NCBI RefSeq assembly: GCF_003144195.1
Contig: NW_020290015.1
Span: 186,001 to 250,000, forward strand
Source: Ceraceosorus guamensis
Taxonomy: Eukaryota > Basidiomycota > Exobasidiomycetes > Ceraceosorales > Ceraceosoraceae
Length of the DNA: 64,000 nucleotides
Direction of reading: 5' to 3'
The translations under genes were made by a program, and so were the position numbers. This document shows positions 1 to 10,900 of the stretch, piece after piece (the stretch's first letter is position 1; each line of letters opens with the position of its first letter). The notes beneath the pieces were generated by a model. The model was given only the letters and a program-made list of their open reading frames with translations, had not been told where the DNA came from and did no database searches.

Positions 1-1008
1 CAGCTGTGCAGACCTGAGGATGGACAGGGCACTCATTCACACAACTCTGATCTCTACTTGTACCACTTGCTTGTACCACCCCTACCATCCGTCTAATACC
101 TCAGCCATTCAAGATTCAGCTTCGCCCATCTGATTACCACTCACGACCTCAAACGGCCTACTCACCATTCGCGCAAGCACACGTTTGCTCCACTCGCCCC
201 TTGCGGTACACCCGTCAACGATAGACGAGCATAAGGCAGGCAAGCGTATTCAGAGCTGCCGTGGAGTCCTACTGGCTCCATGCTGCAGAGGCGTTCTTGA
301 GGCTGCGCGGTATCAGCAGCAGCACGAACCACAAATCTCCAACCCCGATCTTCAATTTACCTGCACAACACAGACCGCCCGCGCCTACGCCAAGATCAAA
401 TCGCTCGCGCTCGCACAACGCCATTTGTCTCAAGCAGAGGCTATTAAGCGCGGCCAGCGGTGGTGACCATTGAGCCCTTATAGCTCGGTGTGCGTTTCCT
501 AGAGCTTCTGACGTGCAACGCGTCCATGAGTCCTAGCAGACGCCTCGAGGAGCGTTGCAAAGACCCTCAGGTCCGAAGACTGCACGAGGATCCGTTCTAC
601 TCGGTCTGGGTCCACTGCTCCAGTCCGGATCCTTATTGATCTCGGCTCGCCTTGCGCATCTCTGCATAAGCGCCGGGCTCTCGGCCCCCCTCCCCCCTTT
701 CAATCGCACCGCCAATCCTCCCATCAGCCAGTCTCCTTGCACGTTTGGGCCTTCTGTGGCCAAAGACGCCAATAGGTGACGGGGCTCGCCTCTGGTACAG
801 GTAGCGCACGCTAGGGTTTGAGCGGCACACTACGCCATCTTGAGCTCCACACCTCTCGCCTTTCAGCGCATCTAGGACAAAATTGCGTGAGTAAGGCGGT
901 TACCCTTGACTAGCTCAAGTGCCGCAAACAGTACTCATTCGCTTGTTGCCCTCCATGCATACGTCCGCTTCTTTTCACTTCTTTTAGGCGGTCGCACCGC
1001 AATTCAGA
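1..1008. other. Upstream region of the RhoGAP gene, no gene seen
   Basis: No reading frame here looks like a gene. The last part is probably the promoter and 5' leader of the RhoGAP gene at 1009. A possible leader intron is listed separately. Confidence 0.6.
887..987 (+). other. Possible 5'-leader intron of the RhoGAP gene
   Basis: A GTGAGT donor at 887 and a pyrimidine-rich stretch ending in TTTTAG at 987 bracket 101 nt just upstream of the ATG at 1009. The size and signals match the coding introns elsewhere in the window. If real, this is a leader intron, or it joins an upstream coding exon that I cannot identify. Confidence 0.4.
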
Positions 1009-4000
1009 ATGTCAGATTCGTCGTCATCACGCAGCGGGGGCGTGTTGGGCAAGCTGTTCTCCTCCACCGCGAACAATGATTTTGCGCTGCCCTCTTCGCT
1101 GAACAAGGTTGCACCAGATCGGCCCTCACCCGCTTCCATGCGTCCTTCCTTCCAAACCACTCCGAGAGAACACTCCCCGAGCACAGGTCCTCCACGATCA
1201 GCGGGATCCACGAGCGCCGCAACTCCAATGATGCTCAACCAATCTCAAGCGCCATCCGCGTATGCAGCCTTTAGCGGGCCAGGACGGCCTCCAACGGATA
1301 GGAGAGGTAGCGAGCCGGTGTTGCACGCAGCGTCTAGTGCATCACTCCCTTTGCCAGGGGCCAGTCTCATTGGGCCTCCCCGCAGGCCCCCTAAGCCGGA
1401 TGCTTTGCGCATCAAGAAACCAAAGGCAAAGGCTCTCAGCATTTCACTACTTTCCGGCTCAAGTCCGTCCACGGCGCCTCGCGAAGGCTCTTCATCAACA
1501 CCTGCCACACCTTACGGCGCGAGTACCGATCTGCTTGGCCTGCCCCAACCAGCTGCAGCTCGCAATGGCTTCAACGTCTCTGTGCTCCCTGGCCCGAAAT
1601 CAGCGGGGCACCGCAGACCTTCACCGAGAATGGAACAGGCGGCATTCCCTCAGCGCAGTCACAGTGCGCTTGGATACAACGATGCGCAGGAAGAGGAGTT
1701 GATAGATGAGGAACTGGGCGCTGGTAGGAAGCGCAAGTCCTCCGCTCGTTTGTTGAACGTGCTCGCCTCGCGCGGGGGCGCGACATCTGGAGCCTTTGTT
1801 CACGATGACGTCCACATCATATCGAGATCCACCGCCTCTTCTGAAGGAGCAGTGACAGCTCCTCCGCGTGCATCGTCCAGCAGTATTCGAGATCAACAAG
1901 TGGCAGGCCCTCAGCCTCCCCCTCCCCCTAGCACCAAAGCACGCCCGCCCAACTTGCCAGATCGACTTCCAAATGCTGCAGAGAGCACCTTCCTTGACTC
2001 GGTCGCAGACTCAAGTGTGTCTCGGCCCTCTGTCGAAATTACAGACTGGGAGCAGCACGAGACAGGAAATGATCACCTCGCCCAACAGCGTTCTCGATCT
2101 CGAGAGGGACAAGCATCTCCTCCGCAGCAGACGGAACAGCCCACAGTCGTCCATCCCCAGCTACAGCCCCGACGCAAGTTTAGCATGAGCAGCCTGCTTG
2201 AAGCAGCTCCTCGATCCATTGCAAACGCGCGCTCGGGAGCAGAGGGCGTCAACACTGCCGCTTACGCAGCCTTTCCTTCAGCTGCTCTACCGCAAGCGAG
2301 ATTGCGGCCAGCTGCGCAGCAGCATGGAGGCAGTGACGCCTTGGGTATTCCATACGCGACAGGGGGCGCACCTGCATCTGCGAAGAACAAGAGGAGGTCG
2401 CCAGGTGTGGATGGCCCATTAGTCGACTCCAAGGACCGCGCCGGTGCTTCACTTTTGATGATAGATTCTGGGCATCCTCACGGCTCAAATCGGAACCGGC
2501 AGCCGCCAATCTCACCAGGAGCGCAAAGGGCTCCCGCGCAGTCAGGAAGCAACATCACTTCGGCAGCCGCACCGGCAAGTCGCAAGGCTTCAGCGCTCGC
2601 TGGTCTATCAAGCAAGTTCATGCGAAGTACAGATAGATTAGCAGATGGGGGAGATGATAGGAACATTGCTTCTTCTCCCACGCTGATTGCTCCCCCGCCG
2701 CGACACAAGCTCGCCAAGAGCTACACGCGAGATGGACAGCCTGGAGGAGGGCAAATTAGTCGCAAAGGTGACTGGGAACCGTTGGCGGCCTCCCAAAGTG
2801 GGGGTGTGGCTCACACAATAGGGCAGATTGGAGCAGCTGTCGGCAAGAAAGGTTTGGGCATGATGAGGAGCTGGAATTCAAGCCAACAAGGCAACCCTGC
2901 CTCGACCCCGGAGCTTTCCAGCCAGCCTGGCGCATCTAGCGCATCGCAGTACGTCGATAATGAAGCGACGCGAAGGTGGAACAATGCTACCGATCCTGAT
3001 GTCGCCTTGCCACCTAGAGGGAGCTCCGCACGACTTGCACCGGCAATGCATGGGGGCGTGTTCGCTGTTCCGCTGCGGGACGCCGTACTCCGCACCCGGC
3101 TCCTAGATGCTGAGGCTGGCATAAGCGTCAATCCGACCTTGCGCTCCAACCCAAGTACGACACCGCGTCCCCTCACCCAGCTGGAAGATCTCGATCTGGG
3201 ACTCGACTTTTCGGTGCCGATGCCAGCTTCTTCTAGTGATTCGATGATCGAATGGCGTTCGTCACGATTCGTAGGCAGCCCTACTCTATCCGCATTGCCA
3301 CCTGCCGCTGCGTCGCAGGCCGAAGCAAGAAGGAGGTATATGCCCGCGGTCGTCGTACGCTGTCTGGAGTCTCTCGAAAGATGGGGATCCGACGAGGAGG
3401 GCATCTATCGTATTTCGGGCAGGAGCAGTCATACGACCAAGCTCAGACTCATTTTTGATCGTCCTGGAGGCGATCTGGAACTGCAAGACATTGGACCAGC
3501 AGACCTGGACTTGAATAGTGTCTCGAGCTTGCTCAAGCATTATCTTAGAGAGCTGCCCGAATCCCTGCTGACGCAGAAGCTGGCAAGGTCATTCGACGAG
3601 GCGGCAGCCAACGCCACTGGGTCGTGTGCCACTTCAGGTAATTCCTCCGGAGGTCCTGGCGGATTGGCAATGGGCATGTTTGGAGCCTCGCCTGTCGATC
3701 GCCCACACAGCGCAATGCACCCAGATCAGCACTCTCTCGCTATGGCGCAAGCCGTGGCGCCTATCATGCCCCGCTTACCGGTGTGCAACTGGTACCTCTT
3801 GCGAGAGATTACGCACCACTTGTCCAAGCTTTGTCAGCCGGAAGTGGTGGCGCGGACCAAAATGCCTCTCAACAATCTCGGTTTGGTACTGGCGCCCACT
3901 CTTGGCCTCAGCGTGGGCATGATGCGAGCACTCATCCAGCACCACGCCATCGTCTTCTCCGCCGGTGGACCGACTGAAAATGATGAGCAGCTCGGTGCGC

Positions 4001-4986
4001 CGGAGGGCTCGGTAGTGACGCTCGCTCGCGCGGCAGAGGGGCACAGGAGCGCAGATCACATGTTGCTAGCTGATGCGTCGAGAAGAGCTGTACGTCCCTC
4101 TACAAGCCCCGGCTTCGAGCCTGAAGTAGCGCCAGGACTGTTGACCGTCAGTCGATCCAGCGATGCAATCGACAAGCGAGACTCGAACAGCAGCGTAGCA
4201 ACGCTCCGCGCGGCTCTAGAAAACATGTCTCCAAGGACCGCCCAATACCCGCAAGCTTTGGAAGATGATCCTGACAGTACGGCGGCACCCATCGCTGCGC
4301 GATTCACCCGATCACGTGCAGCATCGAATGCCAGCGCCTTGACCTCGTTCACTTCCGGGTGGTCGGTTGCGGAGCTGCCGCCCTCACCAATGCTGACTCA
4401 TCAACGTCTTGACAGCAATGGAAGTAGCGTTGAAGTTGGCAAGCAGCCTGGGTCGACATCTTCGCAGCTCGTGTCGCAGGTGTCGCCCTCTCCCTCTTCA
4501 TCTTTCAGCACAGGTACTGGGGCGCATCTGCCAGCTGCCTGGGAGTCGAGCAGCAACAGCTCGTCTTCACGTCGCACTAGCGAAGATGGCGAGATGGGCG
4601 ACGGCTATCGCAAAGGTAGCAACACGGGCCCTGCATCTCACACTTCGCACTCGTCCTCGATCGACAGGCCGCGACCCCTAACGAGTGGCAACAATCGCTT
4701 CTTTGCCAACAAGAATGGCCAAAAAGCCGCTCCAATCGTTACGCGCTTCCGCAGTCAGACCACGGCTTCCCCCGATGTCACTTCTCCCAGGCGTCTTCCA
4801 CCTTTGCAGCCGACTGGACTCAGCGTCTCCCACAGCTCGCCCAGCAATGGACCATCCTCTTTGCCGGACACGGGGCCGGAGCTGAGCATGCGGCAAGGTC
4901 TAGGCCACAGTTCTGCAGCCATCGCAGGCCGATCTGACCCTGCACAAGATGCATCTCCCGTGACGCCGCTTGCTGCTCTTCCTTGA
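1009..4986 (+). CDS. RhoGAP domain protein, 1325 aa
   Basis: The protein should stimulate GTP hydrolysis by a Rho-family GTPase and so act in polarity, cytoskeleton or wall growth. The first ~770 residues are Ser/Pro/Ala-rich low complexity with no recognised domain. Residues ~775-985 form the RhoGAP domain: the arginine finger is R801 in IYRISG, the second conserved basic residue lies in LKHYLRELPE, and the conserved Asn lies in MPLNNLGLVLAPTL. A Gly/Ser/Met-rich insertion of ~60 residues interrupts the domain between LTQKLARSF and LPVCNWYLL. The C-terminal ~340 residues are again Ser-rich. The frame is a single exon of 3978 nt starting at an ATG with a fair context (TCAGAATGT). No PH, BAR, SH3 or C1 domain is visible, so the target GTPase cannot be named. 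The family assignment is secure; the exact orthologue is not. Confidence 0.93.
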   Translation: MSDSSSSRSGGVLGKLFSSTANNDFALPSSLNKVAPDRPSPASMRPSFQTTPREHSPSTGPPRSAGSTSAATPMMLNQSQAPSAYAAFSGPGRPPTDRRGSEPVLHAASSASLPLPGASLIGPPRRPPKPDALRIKKPKAKALSISLLSGSSPSTAPREGSSSTPATPYGASTDLLGLPQPAAARNGFNVSVLPGPKSAGHRRPSPRMEQAAFPQRSHSALGYNDAQEEELIDEELGAGRKRKSSARLLNVLASRGGATSGAFVHDDVHIISRSTASSEGAVTAPPRASSSSIRDQQVAGPQPPPPPSTKARPPNLPDRLPNAAESTFLDSVADSSVSRPSVEITDWEQHETGNDHLAQQRSRSREGQASPPQQTEQPTVVHPQLQPRRKFSMSSLLEAAPRSIANARSGAEGVNTAAYAAFPSAALPQARLRPAAQQHGGSDALGIPYATGGAPASAKNKRRSPGVDGPLVDSKDRAGASLLMIDSGHPHGSNRNRQPPISPGAQRAPAQSGSNITSAAAPASRKASALAGLSSKFMRSTDRLADGGDDRNIASSPTLIAPPPRHKLAKSYTRDGQPGGGQISRKGDWEPLAASQSGGVAHTIGQIGAAVGKKGLGMMRSWNSSQQGNPASTPELSSQPGASSASQYVDNEATRRWNNATDPDVALPPRGSSARLAPAMHGGVFAVPLRDAVLRTRLLDAEAGISVNPTLRSNPSTTPRPLTQLEDLDLGLDFSVPMPASSSDSMIEWRSSRFVGSPTLSALPPAAASQAEARRRYMPAVVVRCLESLERWGSDEEGIYRISGRSSHTTKLRLIFDRPGGDLELQDIGPADLDLNSVSSLLKHYLRELPESLLTQKLARSFDEAAANATGSCATSGNSSGGPGGLAMGMFGASPVDRPHSAMHPDQHSLAMAQAVAPIMPRLPVCNWYLLREITHHLSKLCQPEVVARTKMPLNNLGLVLAPTLGLSVGMMRALIQHHAIVFSAGGPTENDEQLGAPEGSVVTLARAAEGHRSADHMLLADASRRAVRPSTSPGFEPEVAPGLLTVSRSSDAIDKRDSNSSVATLRAALENMSPRTAQYPQALEDDPDSTAAPIAARFTRSRAASNASALTSFTSGWSVAELPPSPMLTHQRLDSNGSSVEVGKQPGSTSSQLVSQVSPSPSSSFSTGTGAHLPAAWESSSNSSSSRRTSEDGEMGDGYRKGSNTGPASHTSHSSSIDRPRPLTSGNNRFFANKNGQKAAPIVTRFRSQTTASPDVTSPRRLPPLQPTGLSVSHSSPSNGPSSLPDTGPELSMRQGLGHSSAAIAGRSDPAQDASPVTPLAALP

Positions 4987-7900
4987 TCATGATGACTCTG
5001 CATACTTTAAGGACTCGACAGCATTGAGCGGATGCCAGTGTTTTCAATTTCTATCTGTCTTGCTCTATCTGCACAGTCACGATTCTGCCATCTTTCTCAT
5101 GTTAATGCACGTCCTTTCATGCTCAGAACCACAATCGCATGCCAAAATTCCCTTTCACACTCTTCCGCACCGACCTGCACAATCGTGAATGTTCTTGCAA
5201 TATCGCCAATCACGAGTGGACTTTTTTTCCGCCCAAAGATTGATGGCTCATTCATGCTGGGCGTGCATACATCAAGCTTCTTGTCTCGCAGCCTGCCTAA
5301 TTGCATGAGTTTGAGGGCGAACTGATGATGTTGTTGTCTTGAGCAGCTCTATCTGAGCTCGAAACGTCGTCAAGGTCTGGATCCGACCATCGACACGATC
5401 GGAGTTCGGATCAATTTTAGCGTGGCCCCCCTCCACCCCTTCCCAGGTTGGACCCTGGGATAAGAGAAGGCGATGATGAGTCGCGACGGTCGACGTCTGG
5501 TCTCGAGAACGGGAGCGGATTCAGCCCGTTTGGCTGTCCCAGCGTCATTGCTTGCAAGCCCGCGTGGAGGGGAATCAGACACCCTGTACCCTTGCTTCGG
5601 GGATCGGTGATGTTGTGCCTAAACGCCGTCGAGTCCTATGAGCAGGTGATCGTGACGCCATCGACCGTTTGATCAATCGTGCACATGTCACTTTCCTCGT
5701 AAATCTATCGGATCCGTGTCGTTGGTGTACTTCTCCTCGCCGCGCTGTGCATCAGAGCGTATCAGGAATCGAGTGAAGCGTCAAGCTGACCAGCGACTGT
5801 TGCTTTAGAGCGCGCTCGAGACCCCATGCAAAATATGGCCAACGCCAAGGTTTCTATGCGGCCCCGTCTAACTTGCAGCCGAGAAGCGGCAGCTAATGTG
5901 TCGATGCACCGCGGGTCCGATGCTGCGCTTCAGCCTTGCATCGCGAGCGATGTACAGCTGACCCAAGTCACAATGTGTGAAGTCAGTGGTACCACCGTTA
6001 GCATGTCTCACCAGCAAAGTTCTTTGCTTGTTCGAGAATCTAAGTGGGGCGTTCTGACTAGCGAGCTTTTGCTGAGGAGCTTTTGGGTGAGCTGATCCAG
6101 CTAGACCTGCAGTCTGAGTCGTGGAAATTGCGGAATCTTTAGCGTGCTCGCAACCTCTAGACACAAGAATGGATTCTCAAAGCCGCTGAAGTCAAGCTCT
6201 GCTTCAGCGTCCCCTTGATCACGCATGGGCCTCGATCTCGACCTCATTACTGCTACTCACTCGTGACTACAGGTACCGTGAGGCGATGGATATTCGAGAC
6301 TACTTTTCGCCTGAGCACTGTCAACCAGCTGGCACCGCCTGCCGGCCTGGAACATCGCTCAGCACATGCCTCCACCCGCTGCGCCTGGACTTTCAAGGGC
6401 TTGCATGACGCTAAGGAAGACGCGTCGAAGGCCAAAGGTGCGCAAAAGCCGGGCATGTATGTAGCGTGTTGAGCAGGAGGAGCTGCATCAGAGAGATAGG
6501 CGGAGGTCTGAACCTTGATGGACCCAACATCCTTGAAAACGTTCCCTCTGCTCTCCCATGTCATGTGAGGCAAGCCCGATCGGACTGCCTGCAGTGCTTC
6601 GTCGCGATAGCACGATTCGAATGGCGGAATCGAGTCCGAACGCAGCAGACGTACAGCGCTGTACTCCCAAATCTCCTCGATTCGTGATTACTACCGGTGC
6701 TGAGCTGATGACTCGGCCACGACTGGGATGGGCGGCGGGCTGCTGTTCGAGACAGGAAGGGGCACGCCTTTCACGTGTCGCGGTCATTGCCGATCCTTTT
6801 CCCTGGAAGTTGTGGCAACTCCTCATGGGCCAAGAGCAGGCGTCCCCCTCATCGTCGTTCCCCTCGACGATGGTCATGGATACCCAGGACTTCATGGTGT
6901 TGTCAGTAGTGAATGTGCTGCAGGCCTTCGTGCACAACCTGCACGCGGCGAAACCCTGCATCGAGAGAGGACGTCTGACCGTTCTGAACGAGGCAGTCGA
7001 TGCTCGCGCTAGTCAAAGTGCATCCTGCGAGATCCAGTCTTGAGACTCCGCCCTCGAAGAGGCAATTTGGACGCCCTCGTCGGATGCCGTTTAACCTCCG
7101 CTCCGTGTGCTAGCGCGATTTGCAAAGGACCCAGGCCTTTCCCGCTTGTTGTCTTAGCGCGCTGCGAGTGTTCACCTCCGTGCATCGAAAGAAGTCCATC
7201 CTGCGCCTGCCCAAGAGCCACGGTGTGGATGGGCGAGCCGCCCCACTCACCCTTCGCGCTTCAGAATCCTTCTTTAAAGTCATGTGGCGTTCTGGCATTA
7301 GCGTCTTCGTGACCCTTAGCTTCTTTCCACAGCACTTTTCTGAAAGCTCTTGAAAGGAAGCCACTCGACATTATCGATCGTAAATCCTTGAGGCGACGCG
7401 CCTCACCAACTCACCCACAAACATTCACCAAGCGACCACCTTTGCCGACAAAATGCTTCGCTGGTGGCTGAAAGCAACCGTGCAGCTACTCAAGCGTAAC
7501 ATGACGGTCGTTTCGCAGCCATCGTCCTGCGCAAGAGCTATACACTGCTGGATCCCTGCGCTCGCCATAACGCTCACGGCTTGCTTTCAATGCGTGTGGC
7601 CGCCAGTTTTTTGGTAGAAAGGCTCCGCCCAAGCACATGTCTTTTGGGACGTCCGGCACAATGCACGGGCCGTTGATACACTTGCTGTGTCCGCACGCCA
7701 TGTTTCAGATTGAAAGCGATGGTCGACGACGGCAGCCAAGCAACCAAAACGGCCTGGCTACCGATCCCTCTTGTCGACGTGTCGATGACCGCCTTTGGTC
7801 GCTATTGAAGACGCGCCACTGTCCAGCCCTCCTGCGTTGCACAAGGATAGGGCAAGTGACTGCGTCCCTCGAAAAGGGGCTGGTCACGGGCGTCTTGTTC

Positions 7901-10900
7901 TTGTGTTTGTCTATGCACTCGTCGTGCGGTCGGGCCTTGCGCATGGCTGCTATCGCGTGCGCTTCGGAGCATGGTGAGGTGCAGGTCTGTGCAGCATGAT
8001 CGACAACGCAGTCTGAGTGGCAAGATACTGTAAGGGATTTGTTCAGGTGATTGGAGCCCGAGCTTTCAGCTTGTAGGCTCGCGAGCACAGCTCGAGAACC
8101 ACACGACTGCAGCTTCACAGTCTGAACAAGTCAGCACGAGGCGAGTGAGACCGAGCCGCGACGCGTCGTGTCAGGAGATGCTGCAGAGCACCGGAGTTTC
8201 CCAGGCATTCCTGGGTCGAGGAGCGCGTAAAATGAGCCGCGCTAACGAGAACGAACGTCGTCCGTCGAGCAAGGCAGAATACTCACTTCCTACTCAGCAA
8301 GCACCTTGGCAGTCCACGAACCAAAGCTACGGTCCGAGAGGAACCCATGGACACTAAAGTATGCGTTCAGGACGTCGTACGCTGGCGACTTGCCCAAACG
8401 CCTGGACGCTGATTCAGAGTTGACCGTTTATGCTGCCATACTCGCAATGAGGGCGCCAAAAGATGGCAGTGTGGGCACCGTCCTGCCTTTCGAATGCCTC
8501 TTGACCAACGACGCCTGGACGCCTGCTCATCTGGCCGCAATATTTAGACGGGAAAGGGCACAGCAAAAAAAGAAGTCGGCGTTGGCAAGCGCGCGAAATA
8601 TAGCTGATCCAGGGCGAGTAGAAAGGTTTAGCATCGATTGGGAGGTCCAAGCTGCTGAATCGAGGAGCGCATGAGGCGAGCCATTTGCGTTGCTACAAGT
8701 CTTCTGCAAGAGTGGTCTGCCTACTCCGGCACGCCGCCGGTAAAAAGGTGCTTGACTGCATGAAGAGCACGTCCCTACTGTGTGCTTCTGCTCGCTACGA
8801 TCTGCGGCGCAAAGCACTCCAGCCGTGCGCTGCTGAATGATGGGCGATGAAGCTCTGCTCTCACAAGACATTTGTTCGCGCCAAAGCGGTGTGAGACAAC
8901 ATTGTACATTGCAGCGCCAATCGTGCTGCAATGACCAGTAGAAGCAGCAGGCTTAGAGCCGATGTGCACCATGCCGCATCATGTACGATCGATCTGCCTT
9001 TTTGGCTACGCTCGCAGATCGTGATGATGATGTTTTGCCGGGCCTGCACCCTTCGTCAGGCGATCGAGCCAGCAACTATCGACCTGCTGCTCGTCATGCT
9101 CATTCGCGACCATCAGGTCGCTTGTGGCTGAGTCATGGTGTGATACTCGACAGCACCATCGCGCACCGTCAGCAGGTCTTTTCCTTCTGCTTCGCAGCGG
9201 TGTCACCGGCAGTTGCACGGATACCTAGACGAGTAGTGCTCGTCTGCCTGGGTGGCCAGTGAGGTGACCTTCAGCACTGCTGTCACGATACTTGCTGTCG
9301 AGCTGTGCATACGGTACTACTTAGCAGGGCGAGGAAAGTTAGCGTACATTGCAGCGACGCGAAGACGTGGTACCACATGCCCCCACGCGCTTAGAAGAGA
9401 GCAGCCGAGTACAGTTTCCTGACGCACGGTGAATCCACCAGCCAGATATTGGGCCTGCTACTTCGACTCCACGAAGGCACGACGAGCATCCGCGAGCTCC
9501 TCACGCCCCTCATCGAGGAGTGCTGCCTCGGTGTTGCACAAGGCTACCTCGCCAACCTTGATGTGCCCACTTCACGCTGTTGGACCGTGTATCGCTCATC
9601 TCTTTATCACCACCGTCTCTGAGGTAGACGTCGGAACGTTTCGAGACCTCAATCCGATCCACTCGACAATAAAGGAACTCTCCGCGCTACTTTTCTTCTT
9701 CGCGCGTATCTAGAAGCGGCTCTTGATCTGCTGCCAGCACAAGAATCGGCGCCACCGACTTCTCCAGGACTTGTCGCCGGCATTCGACCTGACAGGACCG
9801 CCAGAAACTTACTTGCTCTCTGGCAACACCGGAGATCGACGAGGCCCGCTCATCTCACCTCGTCGTGATTCTAGGCATTTTGAGTGTCGGGAGCAGCAGT
9901 CAAGCGACAAAGCAGGAAACGGACTCTCTATACAAGTCGTGTCTGCGCGCAGGCATAGCATTCCTACGTTCAGCCGCCATTTCGGTCGATTTTTCGCACC
10001 TCGCTCTCCCAGGTGGTCTTGGCGAAACACCGCGCGGAGCGTCAAGTCCGGCCGCCTGAATTGAGCCAGCAGGCGTCTAAGCAAGCGCCTTGCTGACGCT
10101 ATATAGTAGTAGTAGCAACACGGCATTGGACTCAAGACTCGCAGTGGCGGCAAGATCCATAGACTTGCTATAGAGCTGTTGAAAACGCGACTCAGAAGCT
10201 CCATTCTGACGCCAGCGCACTGAGCTGAGCTGAGCTGAGACTTGAGCAGCGCAGTCAAGTCTCTCTTCCTTCTTCGACGGAGCCGCTGCATCGACAAGTT
10301 GACGGAGGAAAAGCTTCTTGTGATTCCGGCCTGCAGCTTCCGGCCCGTTTCTGCCATCAAATCACATCGATCCCGTCTTCTGGCGACCTCGAGTCTATTC
10401 CCTGTACTGTGACGCAAGCAATCGCACCGACAACGACGTCCTGATCGCACCCTAGGCCCTGCATCAGCCCGTCAGCCAGTCGGTCGGTGGGTCGCTTGCC
10501 ATCACATCTGGACATCGAGCACCCTCCCGAAGCGCAGCCACACACCGCGTTTCCAAGGCGTCAAAGTCGTGCGAGAATTCCGTTGCGCAAGTGTCTCAAT
10601 CAACACTTTTTTGCATCGCTTTATTGAGCAACATTCACATCGATCTCTTACCAGGGCTCGCTGTCTCCTCCAGTGCCCAGCGATCTGCTTGCAGGCGAGC
10701 GCTTGATTGCTCAAGCCAAGCAGGCTATATCTCTCAATTAACTCAACAAGCACCACCACCACCAGCAGCAACTGCTGGTTGACCAGAACCACTGCCGCGG
10801 CAAGCGGCAAAGTCAGCACCTTATTGGGGCAGTACATTCATCGATTTATCGATTGAGAGACAATCTTCCTCAGATTGCCGAAAGGTGAGAAGCAAGACTT

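Noticed and set aside
6488-7043. Overlapping 157-aa minus and 161-aa plus frames
   Set aside because: They overlap each other on opposite strands, and neither shows a domain or good splice context.
9809-10450. 213-aa minus-strand frame
   Set aside because: Arg/Ser/Leu-rich composition typical of chance frames here; no motif; overlaps other open frames.
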